Source of the DNA: Thalassia testudinum
Lineage: Eukaryota > Streptophyta > Magnoliopsida > Alismatales > Hydrocharitaceae
Assembly (NCBI GenBank): GCA_037157565.1
Contig: JAZHRO010000063.1
Coordinates: forward strand, 8,972,001-9,036,000
DNA: 64,000 bases
Reading direction: 5' to 3'
In this document: positions 1 to 11,804 of the stretch, piece after piece
How the letters are laid out: each line of letters starts with the position of its first letter
Numbering within the stretch: the first letter of the stretch is position 1
Position numbers and translations under genes: made by a program
The notes under the pieces: model-generated
Told to the model about the DNA's origin: nothing
Seen by the model: only the letters and a program-made list of their open reading frames with translations
Databases searched by the model: none

Positions 1-399
1 ACGTGACTCATCCTCCAAGCAGCCGTTGAGGGGGATTCTCTCTCTTCTCCTTCCTTTTAGTACTTTCTAGAATAGAGTTTAGTTTCTGCATGTAGTTGTA
101 ATAAACATTTGAATTATCTAGAAAATATCTGTTTCTCTTTCTCTCTTACTCTCTCTCTCTCCCCCTCTCATTCTCTTTAATTTTCTACAAGTAGATTAGA
201 GTAGTTAAATATAATTTCTCTACCTGATCTCTTGCTATAAAAGCACCAAAAAAATTAGAAAAGCATAAAAATACCAAAAGCAAATAAAACAAATGTGGTT
301 GTCATAAATCAAACATTCGCTTCCCCGTGTTTAACCCGGGACTCACCTGAGTTTCGTTTACAAATACTATTGATAGCCGAATTTTTCACAACTATGACA
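1..399 (+). repeat. 3' part of an LTR, distantly similar to element C's LTR
   Basis: The first 150 bases align by eye with the LTR of element C around 43775-43900. Shared blocks are CCTCCAAGCA, a CT-rich run, TTTCTAGAATAGA and TAGTTGTAAT. A motif like the LTR-end boxes of the other elements (CCCCGTGTTTAACCCGGG) lies near 323, and the segment can end in ACA at 399. The 5' part lies outside the window. I infer that this is the tail of an LTR element that ends inside, or next to, the 3' region of element E. The exact end is uncertain because no clear primer site or TSD can be checked. Confidence 0.45.
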
Positions 400-416
400 A
401 TGGGTTTTTCCAAACA

Positions 417-674
417 ATGATTTTTCCTGCACAAAATCTCGATCAACACCTAGCTAATAATATGAATGATTTAGAGGACATGAATAAAGAAATCATTATT
501 TTGGAAGAAAATTTAGAGAGACATTTATACCAGAAATCAAGGGTTCCTTATGATTTTAAACTTCATACCTTCTATAAGAACCCTTATGATCTTCCTAATT
601 TACCTAAGACCATTAAACCTAAGTGTACCTATTCCATGAATCATATTTTCAAGCTTCATTGTCAAAGGATGTAA
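417..674 (+). CDS. Small hypothetical ORF, 85 codons
   Basis: An open frame of 85 codons starts at an ATG and encodes a lysine-, asparagine- and leucine-rich peptide. Residues 14-38 are strongly charged and could form a short helix or coiled coil (LEDMNKEIIILEENLERHL). No domain is recognised. It sits just upstream of the 3' hairpins of element E, where some Athila elements carry an extra ORF, so it may be a remnant of one. It may equally be a chance frame in AT-rich DNA. There is no signal peptide or membrane segment. Confidence 0.25.
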   Translation: MIFPAQNLDQHLANNMNDLEDMNKEIIILEENLERHLYQKSRVPYDFKLHTFYKNPYDLPNLPKTIKPKCTYSMNHIFKLHCQRM

Positions 675-965
675 GCTTCTTATTCTAACTATCTTCTGTG
701 TGTCCAAATTTTTAGACTCGAGTTACATGGGCCTAAACTAAAGAGTGCACCACATTACCAATTGCTATAAAACAGATTCTACATCTATGGAGCATTTGAC
801 CCTGAGGTATGGGATTGCATCAACAGCTAGTTTGCGATTGTAGACATCTGATTTTAGGCTATAACATGATCATATCATAACTCTGCTATTGGCCCTCTCT
901 TCTATTTTGATTGATTCATCATTTTAAGGGTTTAAGCTCGAGTAAAGGCATAAAAGTCAGCGCTT

Positions 966-983
966 GTTGGGAGACAACCCAAC
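966..983 (+). other. Conserved 3' hairpin, element E version
   Basis: A perfect inverted repeat, GTTGGG-AGACAA-CCCAAC, follows the box AGCGCTT. It is the counterpart of the ACGGG-AGGCAA-CCCGT hairpins of B (14264-14279), D (50460-50475) and A (32235-32250, decayed). Loop and box are kept while a stem pair changes from C-G to T-A. Confidence 0.7.
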
Positions 984-1120
984 ATCTTCGGTTGTATATA
1001 TTAGGATTTATACAATTTATATATATTTTAGCTTGGTCTACAAATTAGGAGCTAGTCAAGCCATATTGTGCCAACAAGCTTTTTAGGAGATTTGTATTCG
1101 TTTCTTATGCTTATAGCATA

Positions 1121-1156
1121 CAATGAGGACGTTGCATGAATAAGGCTTGGCGGGGT
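1121..1156 (+). promoter_or_regulatory. CAATG hairpin and polypurine tract of element E
   Basis: CAATG-AGGA-CGTTG (1121-1134) can fold with one wobble pair. It is followed by a G-rich tract ending GGCGGGGT immediately before the LTR's TGATG. The polypurine tract would prime plus-strand DNA synthesis. Confidence 0.65.
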
Positions 1157-3804
1157 TGATGGGAGCACCATCATGATCCCTAACTAGCCCAATTTGGTCA
1201 AATAAAGTTGATAAAAGCTGCTACATAACCATCAGAGGGTCCTATGTGCATACTATTCTATTTTAAGAAAAAGAGAACATAGGGTTATTTATGTAATTTT
1301 AACTACATTTCATAAATACAGAATAATCACATGGAATTCCAAGGGTTAATTAAAGGTCAAATGGTCATTAATGTCTAATAAGAGGGTCCTTGTAGACAGA
1401 AATGGGTTTTCGTGCATTTCAAGAATTAATGGACATTCAAAACCCTAATTTCAGACTCGCTTAATTACCTGAGGTTTTGGTCAAGATAAAATTCATCTAA
1501 ACCTTCTAAAAATCATAGAAAAACATTCCATAAGGTTTGGTATCCTTGATTTGACCATTGGAACACATTTTGACATAAAATAGAGTCTCAAACAGAAAGT
1601 TACCCTAATTTGGTTTTCTACATAAATTACCCAATCAAATAAGGTCTAAACCAAAATCTGAATTCACCATTAGATTCTTTGAGTCCAAATTAGGTTTGTA
1701 CCAAAATTTGGGCTCAATCAAAGATCATTTCGACCTAGTTTGCATTTTGGTCCAGTCTGACTCTTTCTCTCTCATGCATAACCCTAGCTTTCGAAATATA
1801 TTGCAAAGACCCCTTAACTTTGTCATCTTCTTCACCAACAGGTCCCTACTACCTTCATGCTTGCAGAACTCCTAAATCCGTCAACAACCGACCTTCAATC
1901 AAGGATTGGTCCTTGATTTCGCCACCAAACCCTTCCAAAATTGGAAGAGAGACTCCTGAAGTGATTCCCTTCAATTTGAACCCAATATTAGATCATGAAT
2001 CTTGCCCATAGTTCATGAGAACTCTTGGAATTCACCAATTCCTACACCCTGATTTTTGAGCTTTCAAGCTTGGTTTCCATGCTTGGAAACTCATCCAATG
2101 GCCTATATAAGACCCCCCTCGCCTGCCTTACCTCAGCGAGTTTTTGGGCCATAAATATCTTCCTTTCTCCCTATCCGGCCTGCTCCAAGCTCAGTTTTAG
2201 TGATCACCTTCCTCCGGCTTCTTCGCCGGCTACCACGTACAATAGGTGGTCGATTCTTCTTCCCCGTCACATTCCACACCTCACCATACCTACGAGTCAC
2301 TCTCAGATCTCCACCTCGTCGCCGTTCCCTCTCCTAGAGCATTCACCTTCTCCGACTTCGGCTCATCATGGCTGACGCCTCCTCCTCTTCCTCCTTGTCC
2401 GCTAGCTACTCTCTTCGATGCCTCAGCATCCACTCATCATCACAACTCCAGACTTCTCTTTCGACCACCATTGTACCCACTCCACCACCGTCTACCACCT
2501 CTCCGGCATACCTCCGGTGAGACCTTCCCACTGCCATGCTACACCAATCCACCTCCTACTGATCCCAAAAGCATCACCATACTCCACTAACCAAAACCCC
2601 TCAAGTATTTGAGAGGATTGGCTGCTCATTCGCTCCACCGAACACCTTCACGTACTCCAACCCTCTCCGCCTTCACCATGCTCACACACGCACTCTCACA
2701 GCATGCCATTTCCACCATCACCTACACCGCATTCGCACGAAGCTCTGAGCATATTTGATGTGGCTGTAAGGCTGTTCTCGTGTTTTCAGGTAGTCCACCA
2801 AAGCTCTACCACTGCCCTGACTTCTCCGACTACGCTATCAGTCCTTTGGCCGCATCCACTCCAGGTCATGTGGAATTCTTCCAGGAGTGTGCCCAGGTCT
2901 CCAATTGAAGGAATCACCCTCTCCATCGACTACGATCAAGAACTTCACCTCCTATTGCTACCTCGCGAAGAACAGAGGGACAGATAGTCCCACATCGTAG
3001 GATTGGGAACCATTCACACATCATAAATTATTTTTGTGAACCTGACTCCTCGCCCAGTACACAAGGGGTTGGGTCCCTCCTTACGCTCTCCTCACTCCTC
3101 AGCTACCACTCACACCCAGTAGCACTGGTCCCCTGTCCAGATCTGTATACCCACTTGTTTACCTGACTACGGTTGGGTTTCTGAGAGAAAGAAGAGAACA
3201 AAGGAAAGAGAGAGGGGGGGTTTTGCCTTGCTCTCTAACTCTCTAACACTTGGCTGCTGAGAGGGCTTTGCCTCTGTTGTGACGCTATTGTGAGTCTCTC
3301 TCCTGTGGCTCAAGAAGAAGAAGAGAAGCCTCTCTCTTGAGATTTAAAGGAAGAAGGAAAGAGGCCCTTGAGTCTCTTGCAGGCACTATAGTAGGCTTCA
3401 TTTAAGTTGTCTGACTTTGGATTCTGTCATTTGATATCTGCTGGTTCTAAGCTCCTGTAGCTATATTGGTTGCTTACTGACGTAGCATTTGAGTTGATAA
3501 TACTCTTCATATATTTGAGATATTTGTGGGTTAATATTCTAGAGTTAATTTGGTGATTTAAATCACCATTTTAACCACATCTTTTTGCACTCTAACATTT
3601 GACTCTATTGATATATTATTCTGTTTCATTCTGAGCAAGATTTTGATCATATTTCTGAATATATTTGTGATTAGTGGATTGAATTTCCATTGTTGCTCCC
3701 TGCGAATGATCTCAAACTTTTCTGAGTTATAAATTTAAGTATTTAATGCAATTTTTTCCTATACTGTAACACATTTCTTAAAGATCGACGATTTCACGTT
3801 AACA
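1157..3804 (+). repeat. 3' LTR of element E (2.65 kb)
   Basis: The LTR runs from TGATGGGAGCACCATCA to GTTAACA and is the same family type as the solo LTR at 5909-8527. The 5' tip is a palindrome shared with the LTRs of A, B and D. A TATA box (TATATAA, 2104-2110) lies 947 bases in, as in the other LTRs. Downstream of it is a pyrimidine-rich, then purine-rich, leader. A possible 5'-UTR intron runs from 2237 (GTACAATAG) to 2789 (TGTTTTCAG). The several short ORFs inside are CT-rich noise. The 5 bases after it (GGGGT, 3805-3809) would be one copy of the TSD; the other copy is not visible. Confidence 0.8.
2104..2110 (+). promoter_or_regulatory. TATA box of element E LTR
   Basis: TATATAA lies 947 bases from the LTR start, matching the roughly 925-945-base spacing in all the large LTRs of this window. 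Confidence 0.6.
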
Positions 3805-5903
3805 GGGGTGGATTTATATTTTTAGTTGAGTTGCTTTTATACTAGTCTCCAAATTTCGTGTTCTCTAATTTTTTTGTGTTTTTGTCCATTTCCATTGTCT
3901 TTTAAAAAAGAAGAAAGAAAAAAAATCAATGTTGTTAGAGTTTGAACCATGAAAATTAAAATTTTTTATTTTGAGAATTTACCGATCTTAAAAGATGTAC
4001 TAATCGATTCACTGAAGAAGAAAAATAAATAAATCATTGTCGTCGTTGAGTGGTTCGTAGCAAAATGAAACATAAATATTAAAATGATCAACCATGTATA
4101 AAGCAAGAAAATTGTCCATAGGAGGCTAAAAAATATATATCTAAGATCTTATTCAATCAAGAAACATTCGAGCACATGTTCACAATAAATAGATCAAAAC
4201 AAGAAAATAAAGGAGAAAAGAAAGGGTGAAGAAGGGCCCTGTTGTGATGGAGGTGGACAGCGGTCCTGGGTGTCTTTAGGTGCTATCACCACAAGGAAGA
4301 ATGTCTAAGGTGAAGCTCCTGGGAGTGGAGCTAACATCTCTTCTTGGTAGCAATGAGTGAGGCAATGGCGTGGTGCAACCTCATTAGATCTCCATTCCTA
4401 GGAAGTCGAAGGAGACCGATGTGTAGAGGTAACCTCTCCACGAGGCATAGGTGATGTAGCCCATCCAAAGGGGCCTAAGGGCGGAGAGGAGTGTGACCCC
4501 CTCCTCAAGTGATGCTACACATCAAGAGAGAGGTTGAGTGTCCGACGCCCATGGCGGTAAAGGTGGAGAAAGGAGGTGGTCGACCTCTTCCAGAAGAAAA
4601 ATGGAGAATTCATGGCCTCTCTACTTCTTAGAAGGCAATATATGGCAGTCGCCTTGTCATTCAATTTTAGATCCACAAAAAGTGGATCTCAATCTCCCAA
4701 GTATGGAATGTCTTCATGGCATTTGAATTCAAAGGGAACAACCTCTATGCATCCATCAATCGCACATTCAAAAGGGTGGTCATCCACCCTCTTTGGAATG
4801 GGAGAATTGCAGATGAGGATGGCCACCTTTGAATTTCTTTTGGAGGCAACCACCAATTATGGCCTCCACTTAATTCCAACAACTAAAGTACAATCACATA
4901 ATTATTTATAGCACATAATAAGATGAATAATGCTAAGAAATGCAAGCAAGAGCTAATTCTAGCACATGTATTTATTCTCTAGCTAATTTCCTAAACTAAC
5001 ATGACTTAACAAGTGGGAATTATCAATCTTAGGCTTAATTATTGTCTAGTAAATTGGACTCATCATGTACAAACAAAGTCTTTACACTTAGACTCTTCAA
5101 GTCATTTTCCGACTTAATTTTCTCAAGTACTTACTAAAATATGGATTTATCTCTCGAGTCTTTGATGAGATTTGAAAAAGTTGAAGTATTAAATCAAAGG
5201 GGTGACATGTATGTGACCTATCCTCCCACCCTCTGGTTTGAAAGGTTTGGGAAAATTAAGCTATCTACACTTGCACGTATGCACTGACTCGTCTTTTAGG
5301 CGACCTACCATTGAAATCCAAGTAGTCAATAGGACCTACATTGAGGTATGGCTGGCATGTTGCACTGGATATGCTCCCTAGATGTAGGGTGTCCAGATCC
5401 TAGCCTTGTGCCTTTAGCTTTCATCCCTTTATTTAGGAGATGCTCTTGAACGAAACAAGGGAAGTCACATACCTAGAAAAATGAGTGTGGAAAAAGATCC
5501 CAAGAAAATAAAGTAGTAGGAAGAAGTAGCCTTTCAAAAAAAAATCAAAATAAAAAATCCCAAATACAGTGTGCGTTAAAAAATCCTAGAAAAATTCAAA
5601 AATAGTAAGGTGTCCAATAAGAAACCATTTTAGGTTCAGTTGGGGAGATATACCTTTGAGGCTGACCTTAGGATAGAAAAGGGTAGGGGAGAAAGCTACC
5701 AGTTCATAATAACGCAAATTTGAAGACTTAGGCCAATAGGGTGAAGATAAGATCTTAATCCCGTTGAAAACTTGGAATTAAATAAGGTTGCCCATTTGAT
5801 GAGTCAATTGTCTTTTTGCACAACAAAGGCTTAAAATTCAAGTTCAATTCAAACCTTGGATGGGTTGACAGAGCCATAAAGCATTGCTCATGAGACCTAA
5901 GTC
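3805..5903. other. Unassigned AT-rich DNA between element E and the solo LTR
   Basis: No coding region is recognisable; the ORFs near 4538-4911 have no family signature. From about 5520 to 5880 there are A-rich stretches that resemble the 3' noncoding regions of the Athila-like elements, so part of it may be an old, eroded LTR-element tail. It is the left flank into which copia element F, and later the solo LTR, inserted. Confidence 0.4.
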
Positions 5904-5908
5904 CTAGG

Positions 5909-8527
5909 TGTTGCATGCGAAAATCATCATTTTAGGAATGTATAGCATCGTAGTATAGTGACAAAAATTGCAACAACATTTAAAATTTATAAGTGCTCCA
6001 AAATCACAAGTGAGTTTGAGATCATTCGCAGGGAGCAAATTGGAATTCACAACACTAATCTCAATTGGAAACAATGAGCACAATAATAAGGATATGCTGT
6101 GAATATAAGTAATCAAATATATTTGATAATCAGCCAAATTATATCTCATAAAACACTACGATAGAAAGGAATATAAAGGCTATAAAAATGGTGATTTAGA
6201 TCACCAATTAAACCCACTAATCAAGCACATATTCCAATAAATCAACCAATTCAATTTTTCTACGGTGCCTTTGAACCACTTATTCTCAAATTTCATGTCA
6301 GATAAGCATCTCAATGTTTCAAAAGTGATCAAGATCAACCACAATCAGACGTCGGGTTTAACCCTCGGATGCCTTAACTTTCAAAGCCTTAGAATAAGCA
6401 CAAGGGTGACAAGCCTCAAAGATGCTAAGTGTGTGCATGTATCCCAAGGCACCGATCATGAATCTCGAGGCAAAACCTACCCCTACCCTCCTCAGAGATT
6501 TCTCTAAATTAGGTCGCTACTTGGGTAATCGAATTGAATTTAGGTCCAAACCAACGGGCAGGGTATCACAGGTGAGGAGTGTGTAAGGGTGTGCGAGAGT
6601 GCGTACATGGGGACCCGACCCCCGTGTTGTGGCCATGGAGGCTACGGTGCGATTTCCTTTTATGCACCTCTGGGAATTTGTTGCAGATGATGTGAGACTA
6701 AGTCTCCTTATCCTCCCTTGCGTGTAACTGATGATGGAAGGAATGTAATTGTTGTTGTCGCTATCTTGCTTTTGCTCGATTGGTGACACTGATGTCCTCA
6801 CAAGATCAAACCGCAACTATTGGATGCAAAATCGTGGCTAGAAATGAACGGAGCACGGCGATTGGAGGTGGCGATGGAGAAGCTCCAACGAAACTTGAAA
6901 TCCACAAGCAAGGCTCGCGGTCCAATTAAAAGATCTTAGATATTTCGCCGAACCATGGTGAGTGTACCGATGGTACTCATGTGTTGTTTCATGGTCTGTG
7001 GAGCTCGGGCGAAGGCAGTGAACGGCGGTAATGGTGGGTTCCTTTTTCGGAGCTGTTGGGTGGTCGAAACACCCAAAAATGTTAGGGATTTTACTCTAGG
7101 GGTGGAGAGGAAGGTAGTGGTGACGGTGGTGTGCAATTTCGTGCGGTGTAGTGGCGATGCAGCTTCGCTGGAGGCGTTGCCAATGGTGGAGAAGATGATG
7201 GGGGAGGCAGGTGGACGGCAGCTAAATTGTGTTCCTAAGGAGTTAACTCTAAGCTAAGGAGAGAGAGGGAGAGATAGACCTACTCTAATGGATGAAAGGA
7301 GGGTGTTTTGGCACCAGCTGTGATTGGCCGATGTCGGAGAGGGTGAATCCTCTTGTGGGAGAGACGGCGAGGAGGAAAGGGTCGAGGTAGCCTTGGCTTT
7401 GGCCCACCAGGCACAGATGAAGGTGGGGAAGTTGTTCCCTCTACCTATCATACATGACAAAGGGTGAAGAAGGAGATTTGAGGAGCTCTCTAGAGCTACG
7501 GTCGGAGGTGGTCGAGGAAGAAGAGGAAGAGGCTTTGTGGCTTGGAACCGAGCTAAGAAATGTCTTGACTCGAGGGATTTAAATAAGATCTCTTTAGGCC
7601 TTCAAAGGTTCAATTCGAGCAAGTTCTTTAAGCTTGAAGGTCGATTTGCAAACTTGGAATTTCCAAGCCTTGCCAATGAGATTTTGGTGTTGGTTGATCT
7701 TGAGACATGATTCAACCTGCAGAGGATCAATTTAGGAGCAATCTCTCCAATTTTAGAGAGGTTTGAGTGAGAGATGGGCGAAGAATCTTCACTTAAAGTC
7801 GGCTATGGAGATCGCATTCACACTAATAGCGGCAGGGATCGAAATAAATAAAATGATGAAAGGTTTGGGACCTTTTTGTAATAAACTTGAAAGTTAAACG
7901 TTTTATTGAAAGAAATAAAGATTTGAGGGACCAAACTGCAAACTAGGTCAAGATGGACTTTGATTGGGCCTAAATTTTGGCCTTAACCTAATTTGAACCC
8001 AAGGAATCTAATGGTGAACTTCGATTTGGGTTTTAACCATGTTTTACTAGAAAATTTGCATAGAAACATAAATTAGGGCAAAATCCTATTTGAAACTCTA
8101 TTCTAGGTTAACATGGGTTCAGAAGGTCAAACCAAAGGCACCAAAACTCTTAGAATGTTTTTATATGAATTTTAGTAGGTTTATATAAATTTTATCCTTG
8201 CTAGAACCTCTTTAATCTAAGCAGGTTGAGAATTAGAGTTTTATGTGTTATTTTAGTTCCCAAAATGCGTAAAATCCCATTTTTGTCAGTGTTAACCCAC
8301 TTTTTGGACTTTTGAGCTCATTTGACCTTCATTTAACCCTTGATTGATCCTATGGTTAATCTATATTTGTGATGTGCTATTAAAATTACAGAATTAATCC
8401 TAATTTCCAATTCTTCCCTCAAATTAGAATAATACAGAGTTACGACCCTTAGATATTCGGTAGGGGCTTTTAACAATCAAACTTGACTAAATGTGGCTAG
8501 TTAGGGCTCATGATGGTGTTTCCATCA
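5909..8527 (-). repeat. Solo LTR of the element-E family
   Basis: Read on the minus strand it begins TGATGGAAACACCATCA at 8527 and ends TGCAACA at 5909 (2619 bp). It is flanked by CTAGG (5904-5908) and CTATG (8528-8532), a TSD with one mismatch. No primer site or polypurine tract adjoins either end, so a solo LTR left by LTR-LTR recombination fits best. A TATA-like TATTTAA lies about 942 bases in (near 7578-7585). ORFs inside it are not genes. Confidence 0.75.
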
Positions 8528-8530
8528 CTA

Positions 8531-9227
8531 TGTAGGATCTGTAAAGCACAAGCACACTAAAAAGGGGAGATGAATAGTGTGGTAGATAAAAAATTGCAAG
8601 ACAAAACAAACCACAAAAACACATAAGATATATAGTGGTTCCCCTCATTTGGGTGCTCCACTACCTAAGTCTCCTGACTTAGGATTTTTAACTTGATTCC
8701 CTCAACCCGGAGAGAATCAATTTACTAATACTTGAGGTAATTAACAGGTTACCTCAACCTAATTACAAGATATTAAAAAGAAATAATGATACAGGTGTAA
8801 GAAAAATGCAAATAAAGCTTACAACTAATCCCTAAGTCTCCAACGAGTATATTGCTTAATAAGAGTATGTAAATTAATCTAACGAGAATACTAAGGCGTA
8901 AAACAAACGATTGAACAATGAAGAACACGATCCCCTTTGATGACTTGCTGCAAATGGAGAGAGGCCTTGAGAGGAATGCAACAAATCAAACTCTTTTGAA
9001 GCTAGTAAATTGAGAATTGAAAGTGTAGGCAAGGATAGAATTTTGGCTTCTTGGTTATGTAGAAAAGACACTCAAAGAGTGCTTATATAATCTACTAAAT
9101 ACCTTCCCTATGATTACTAGCCGTTAGGGGCAATTTGGGAATATTAGAAATAGGTTTAATTGCAAAATAGCCATTCAAAATGGTCACAACGGTTAGTTAG
9201 TACCGGTACTGACTGGCTATAGTCCGC
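8531..9227 (-). repeat. F 3' LTR, distal part
   Basis: The segment starts at TGTAGGATC on the plus strand, the reverse complement of an LTR end in CA. It continues the LTR segment at 36564-37193 once element A and its TSD are removed, giving an LTR of about 1.33 kb. It contains one TACCGGTACT site (9201-9210), the motif clustered in the other half. Confidence 0.75.
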
Positions 9228-10117
9228 TGATGAGAGCCTCATTATGAACCCTAACAAGCATAATTTAATCTAAATAAGTGTGAAGAAGCTCCTACAAAAC
9301 CTAAAGAGAAGCTTAACTCAGAGAATTCTGAATTAAAGAGTAAGACAAATCATAAGGGGCAAAACTATAATTTTACCAATGCAGTTTGCAAACAGGGTAA
9401 TTAAGGGTCTAAACATAGGTCAAATAAGCTTAATAAGAAAGAAAATGAGATGATCTGATCTGAAAAGGGTTATAGCAACTTTTGGGAATTAAATGACATC
9501 CTATTACCCTAAAACAAATTTGCTTTAATTCACGAGTTTCGAGGTAGGATAAAAATCAGCTAAACCCTCTAAAAATCATATAAAAATATTCCCTAGGGTC
9601 TAGAACCATCAATTTGGCCTTTGCAACCTATTTTGACCTAAATTGAGAACCATGCCTAATTTATCACTTAATTTGGGTTTTTATGCAAATTGACCTATCA
9701 AACATGGTTAAACCTAAAATTAAAATTCACCATTAAGTTCCTTAGGTTCAAATGAGGCTGGTACAAAAATTTGGGCCTTAGAGAAGACCATCTTGACCGA
9801 CTTTACAAATTGGTCCTCCTGATTTACTTTTTGACCCTTATCTTTTGAAACCCTTTCAATTATACCCCTATCTTTCTCTTTGTTCTTTACAGAACGGTCC
9901 TCCTTGCCATTTCTATGCAGCGCCATACCTCCGACGACCTTTCGCGGAGGATGGCGCCGCGCAGGGTATGGCAGCCGTTCTCAGTAACGAACGGGGGGTT
10001 CCCTACGTCGTCTTCTGTCGCAGGGACTCGCCCCTGCCACCTACGGCTGTCCATGCCTCTCGTGCGAATGCACGAAAGGCATGGGTGTCCATTTCCGGCC
10101 ATGCTCCGGCAGGACCT
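9228..10117 (+). repeat. A 5' LTR, first part
   Basis: It starts TGATGAGAGCCTCATTA, where the tip palindrome is damaged by one C-to-T change relative to the 3' LTR. It runs to the TSD of B at 10113-10117 and resumes at 23637. ORFs antisense or sense within it are not genes. Confidence 0.85.
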
Positions 10118-10335
10118 TGTTGTCAACGTTTCTATGCGGATTTAAAGGCGTATTACGTTGCAGTAGAACCGACAAAACGTTTAAACAAATAATTTTATTA
10201 CTCGAACAACTAGAGTATCCGAGGTCGAACACAGGGAGCAAACTCAGTACTTTGTAAAACCCAAGAATACAACTGTTAAATGCAAATATAATTGATTCAA
10301 AGAGTTTTTAAGAAAGATGTAAAAAAAATAGAATT

Positions 10336-10363
10336 AGACGTCTGATTTATGTATCAGACGTCT
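10336..10363 (-). other. Perfect LTR hairpin (AGACGTCTGAT stem)
   Basis: AGACGTCTGAT and ATCAGACGTCT are separated by six bases, about 140 bases upstream of the AATAAA signal in transcript sense. The same hairpin is at 21201-21228 in the 5' LTR. D carries the stem with a different loop at 54520-54545. Confidence 0.75.
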
Positions 10364-10379
10364 TAAATGTGATCTTTCT

Positions 10380-10560
10380 TTCTCTTTTTCTTCTTCTGCT
10401 TTGCCTTTCGGATCTCTTTGCAATCTTCCCTTGTCCTTCTTCTTCTTCTCCTGCGAAGACTTCTTTCTTTCTTCTTCTTCTGTCTTGCTTCTCCTTTCTT
10501 CGTTGCCTTCTTCTTCTTCTTTGTCTTGCTTCTCCTTCTTCTGCAGCGGCCAAGTCCTTC
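10380..10560 (-). repeat. Purine-rich (GAA) tract in B 3' LTR leader
   Basis: The sequence is CTTCTT-rich on the plus strand and therefore GAAGAA-rich in the element's RNA. It yields long but meaningless Arg/Lys/Glu or Phe/Leu ORFs on both strands. The matching tract is at 21245-21450 in the 5' LTR. Confidence 0.85.
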
Positions 10561-11796
10561 TCCTGCAATCAGCCTGCCTGCACAGGGAACAAAACCTAAC
10601 CCTTCTCCCTCTACCCGCGCGTGTCTCTCTCTCAAGCAATTCACTCTAACCGCTCTACCAGAGCCACAGTATCAATCGGGTCGGATCGTACCCGGGACCA
10701 GGCGCACCTGCAGGTGTGTGATGCGCGAGGAGTGCGTAGGTCTAGGTCGGGTCGGATCCGCCAGGTCCGCGTGGTCAGGCCGCGGACGAGGCGGGTGGGG
10801 TCAGTGAGGGACCTCACCCCTGTGCTTACTGAGGCGATAAGAATAAAGCGTAAAAACAACTTATACGGTACCTGCCGGTTGCAATCCCACGATGTGGGAC
10901 TATCTGGTCTCGCCTTCACGCGCGCCTGCAGAAACCTCATCGTGCGATTGCCCCGCAGCTGCTGGCTCTGCTAGCGCTCCTCGGCTGGATTCGTTCACCT
11001 CGCGACACTTGCGTTAGTATGCAGCACCTGTAGTCTGGAAGACCGGGTGCCTGGAGCCTCGCGGGAGCTTCATCAGAGGTCGTCCATGGCGGCAGCAGCT
11101 CGAATCCTGTCGTACACAAAACGCGCCTCTCGGCCAAATCAGAATAGATAGAGACCTTCGCCGTGGCACGGCGAAGGCGGTGGGCAGTGCAGCAGGCCGT
11201 AGGTCGGCCTAGGCGTGCGTGCCTAGGTCAACCTGTGGCCGGAGATGGTGGGTTGGTCGGGGGGTGGTTGTGGAGGGCTGGAGTGGCAGTGGGAGGGTGG
11301 AGTGTGTTCCTGGAGGTGAGGCGGAGCTTTCGAGGTGGTTGGCGAGCCGTGTGGAGGGCTGGAGTGGTGTGGGCGGCTCGCCGGAGTGCGGTCGGAGGCG
11401 AAGACGATGGAGGTGGTTAGCGTCTGTCGAAGGTCGATCAAGGGAGATAACAGGGGGAAAAGAGAGAGGAGAGGATGGAGAACGTATCTGGGGTTGTCTG
11501 GAGTGAAGGGAGGCAGTGGAGAGGACGGCTCGTGACTACCGTCGTCGGGGAAGAAAGACCCTGGGGGAGGAAGCGGCGACGAAGATGAGGTCAGGAGCTT
11601 GCGTGCAGGGTACAGCGCGCCGCGGGAGGAAGAGGCGGAGAGGACTCTGCTGCTGGTATGGCAGCAGAGTGACGAGAAGGAGGGAAAGCGGTCGCCGGAG
11701 CTTGTGGGTCGTTTGGCCGGAGATGGGAGAGAAGAAATTTGGAGGGGATCTCCGTCAAAATCAAGCTTAAGATGAGTGGCCGGGTCCGAGGGGTGT

Positions 11797-11804
11797 TTTA
11801 TAGG
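11797..11804 (-). promoter_or_regulatory. TATA box of B 3' LTR
   Basis: CTATAAAA on the minus strand, about 925 bases from the LTR start. The equivalent in the 5' LTR, the one that would drive expression, is 22699-22706. Confidence 0.65.

Larger units (their letters stand above)
400..1156 (+). mobile_element. 3' internal remnant of LTR retrotransposon E
   Basis: This stretch ends in a polypurine tract directly before an LTR. It carries the two hairpin motifs that also follow the coding region in elements A, B and D (966-983 and 1121-1134). No gag or pol similarity is visible. Unlike A, B and D, only about 22 bases separate the second hairpin from the LTR. It is therefore the noncoding 3' end of an Athila-related element whose body is missing or off-window. 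Confidence 0.6.

Noticed and set aside
2025..2987. Ser/Pro/His-rich ORFs of about 60-116 codons
   Set aside because: They lie within the CT-rich leader of E's LTR; corresponding LTRs of A, B and D do not keep them open.
11163..11770. GC-rich Arg/Gly/Trp ORFs resembling a host gene
   Set aside because: They are in B's LTR and repeated at 22066-22673. They are antisense to the transcript and show no domain.
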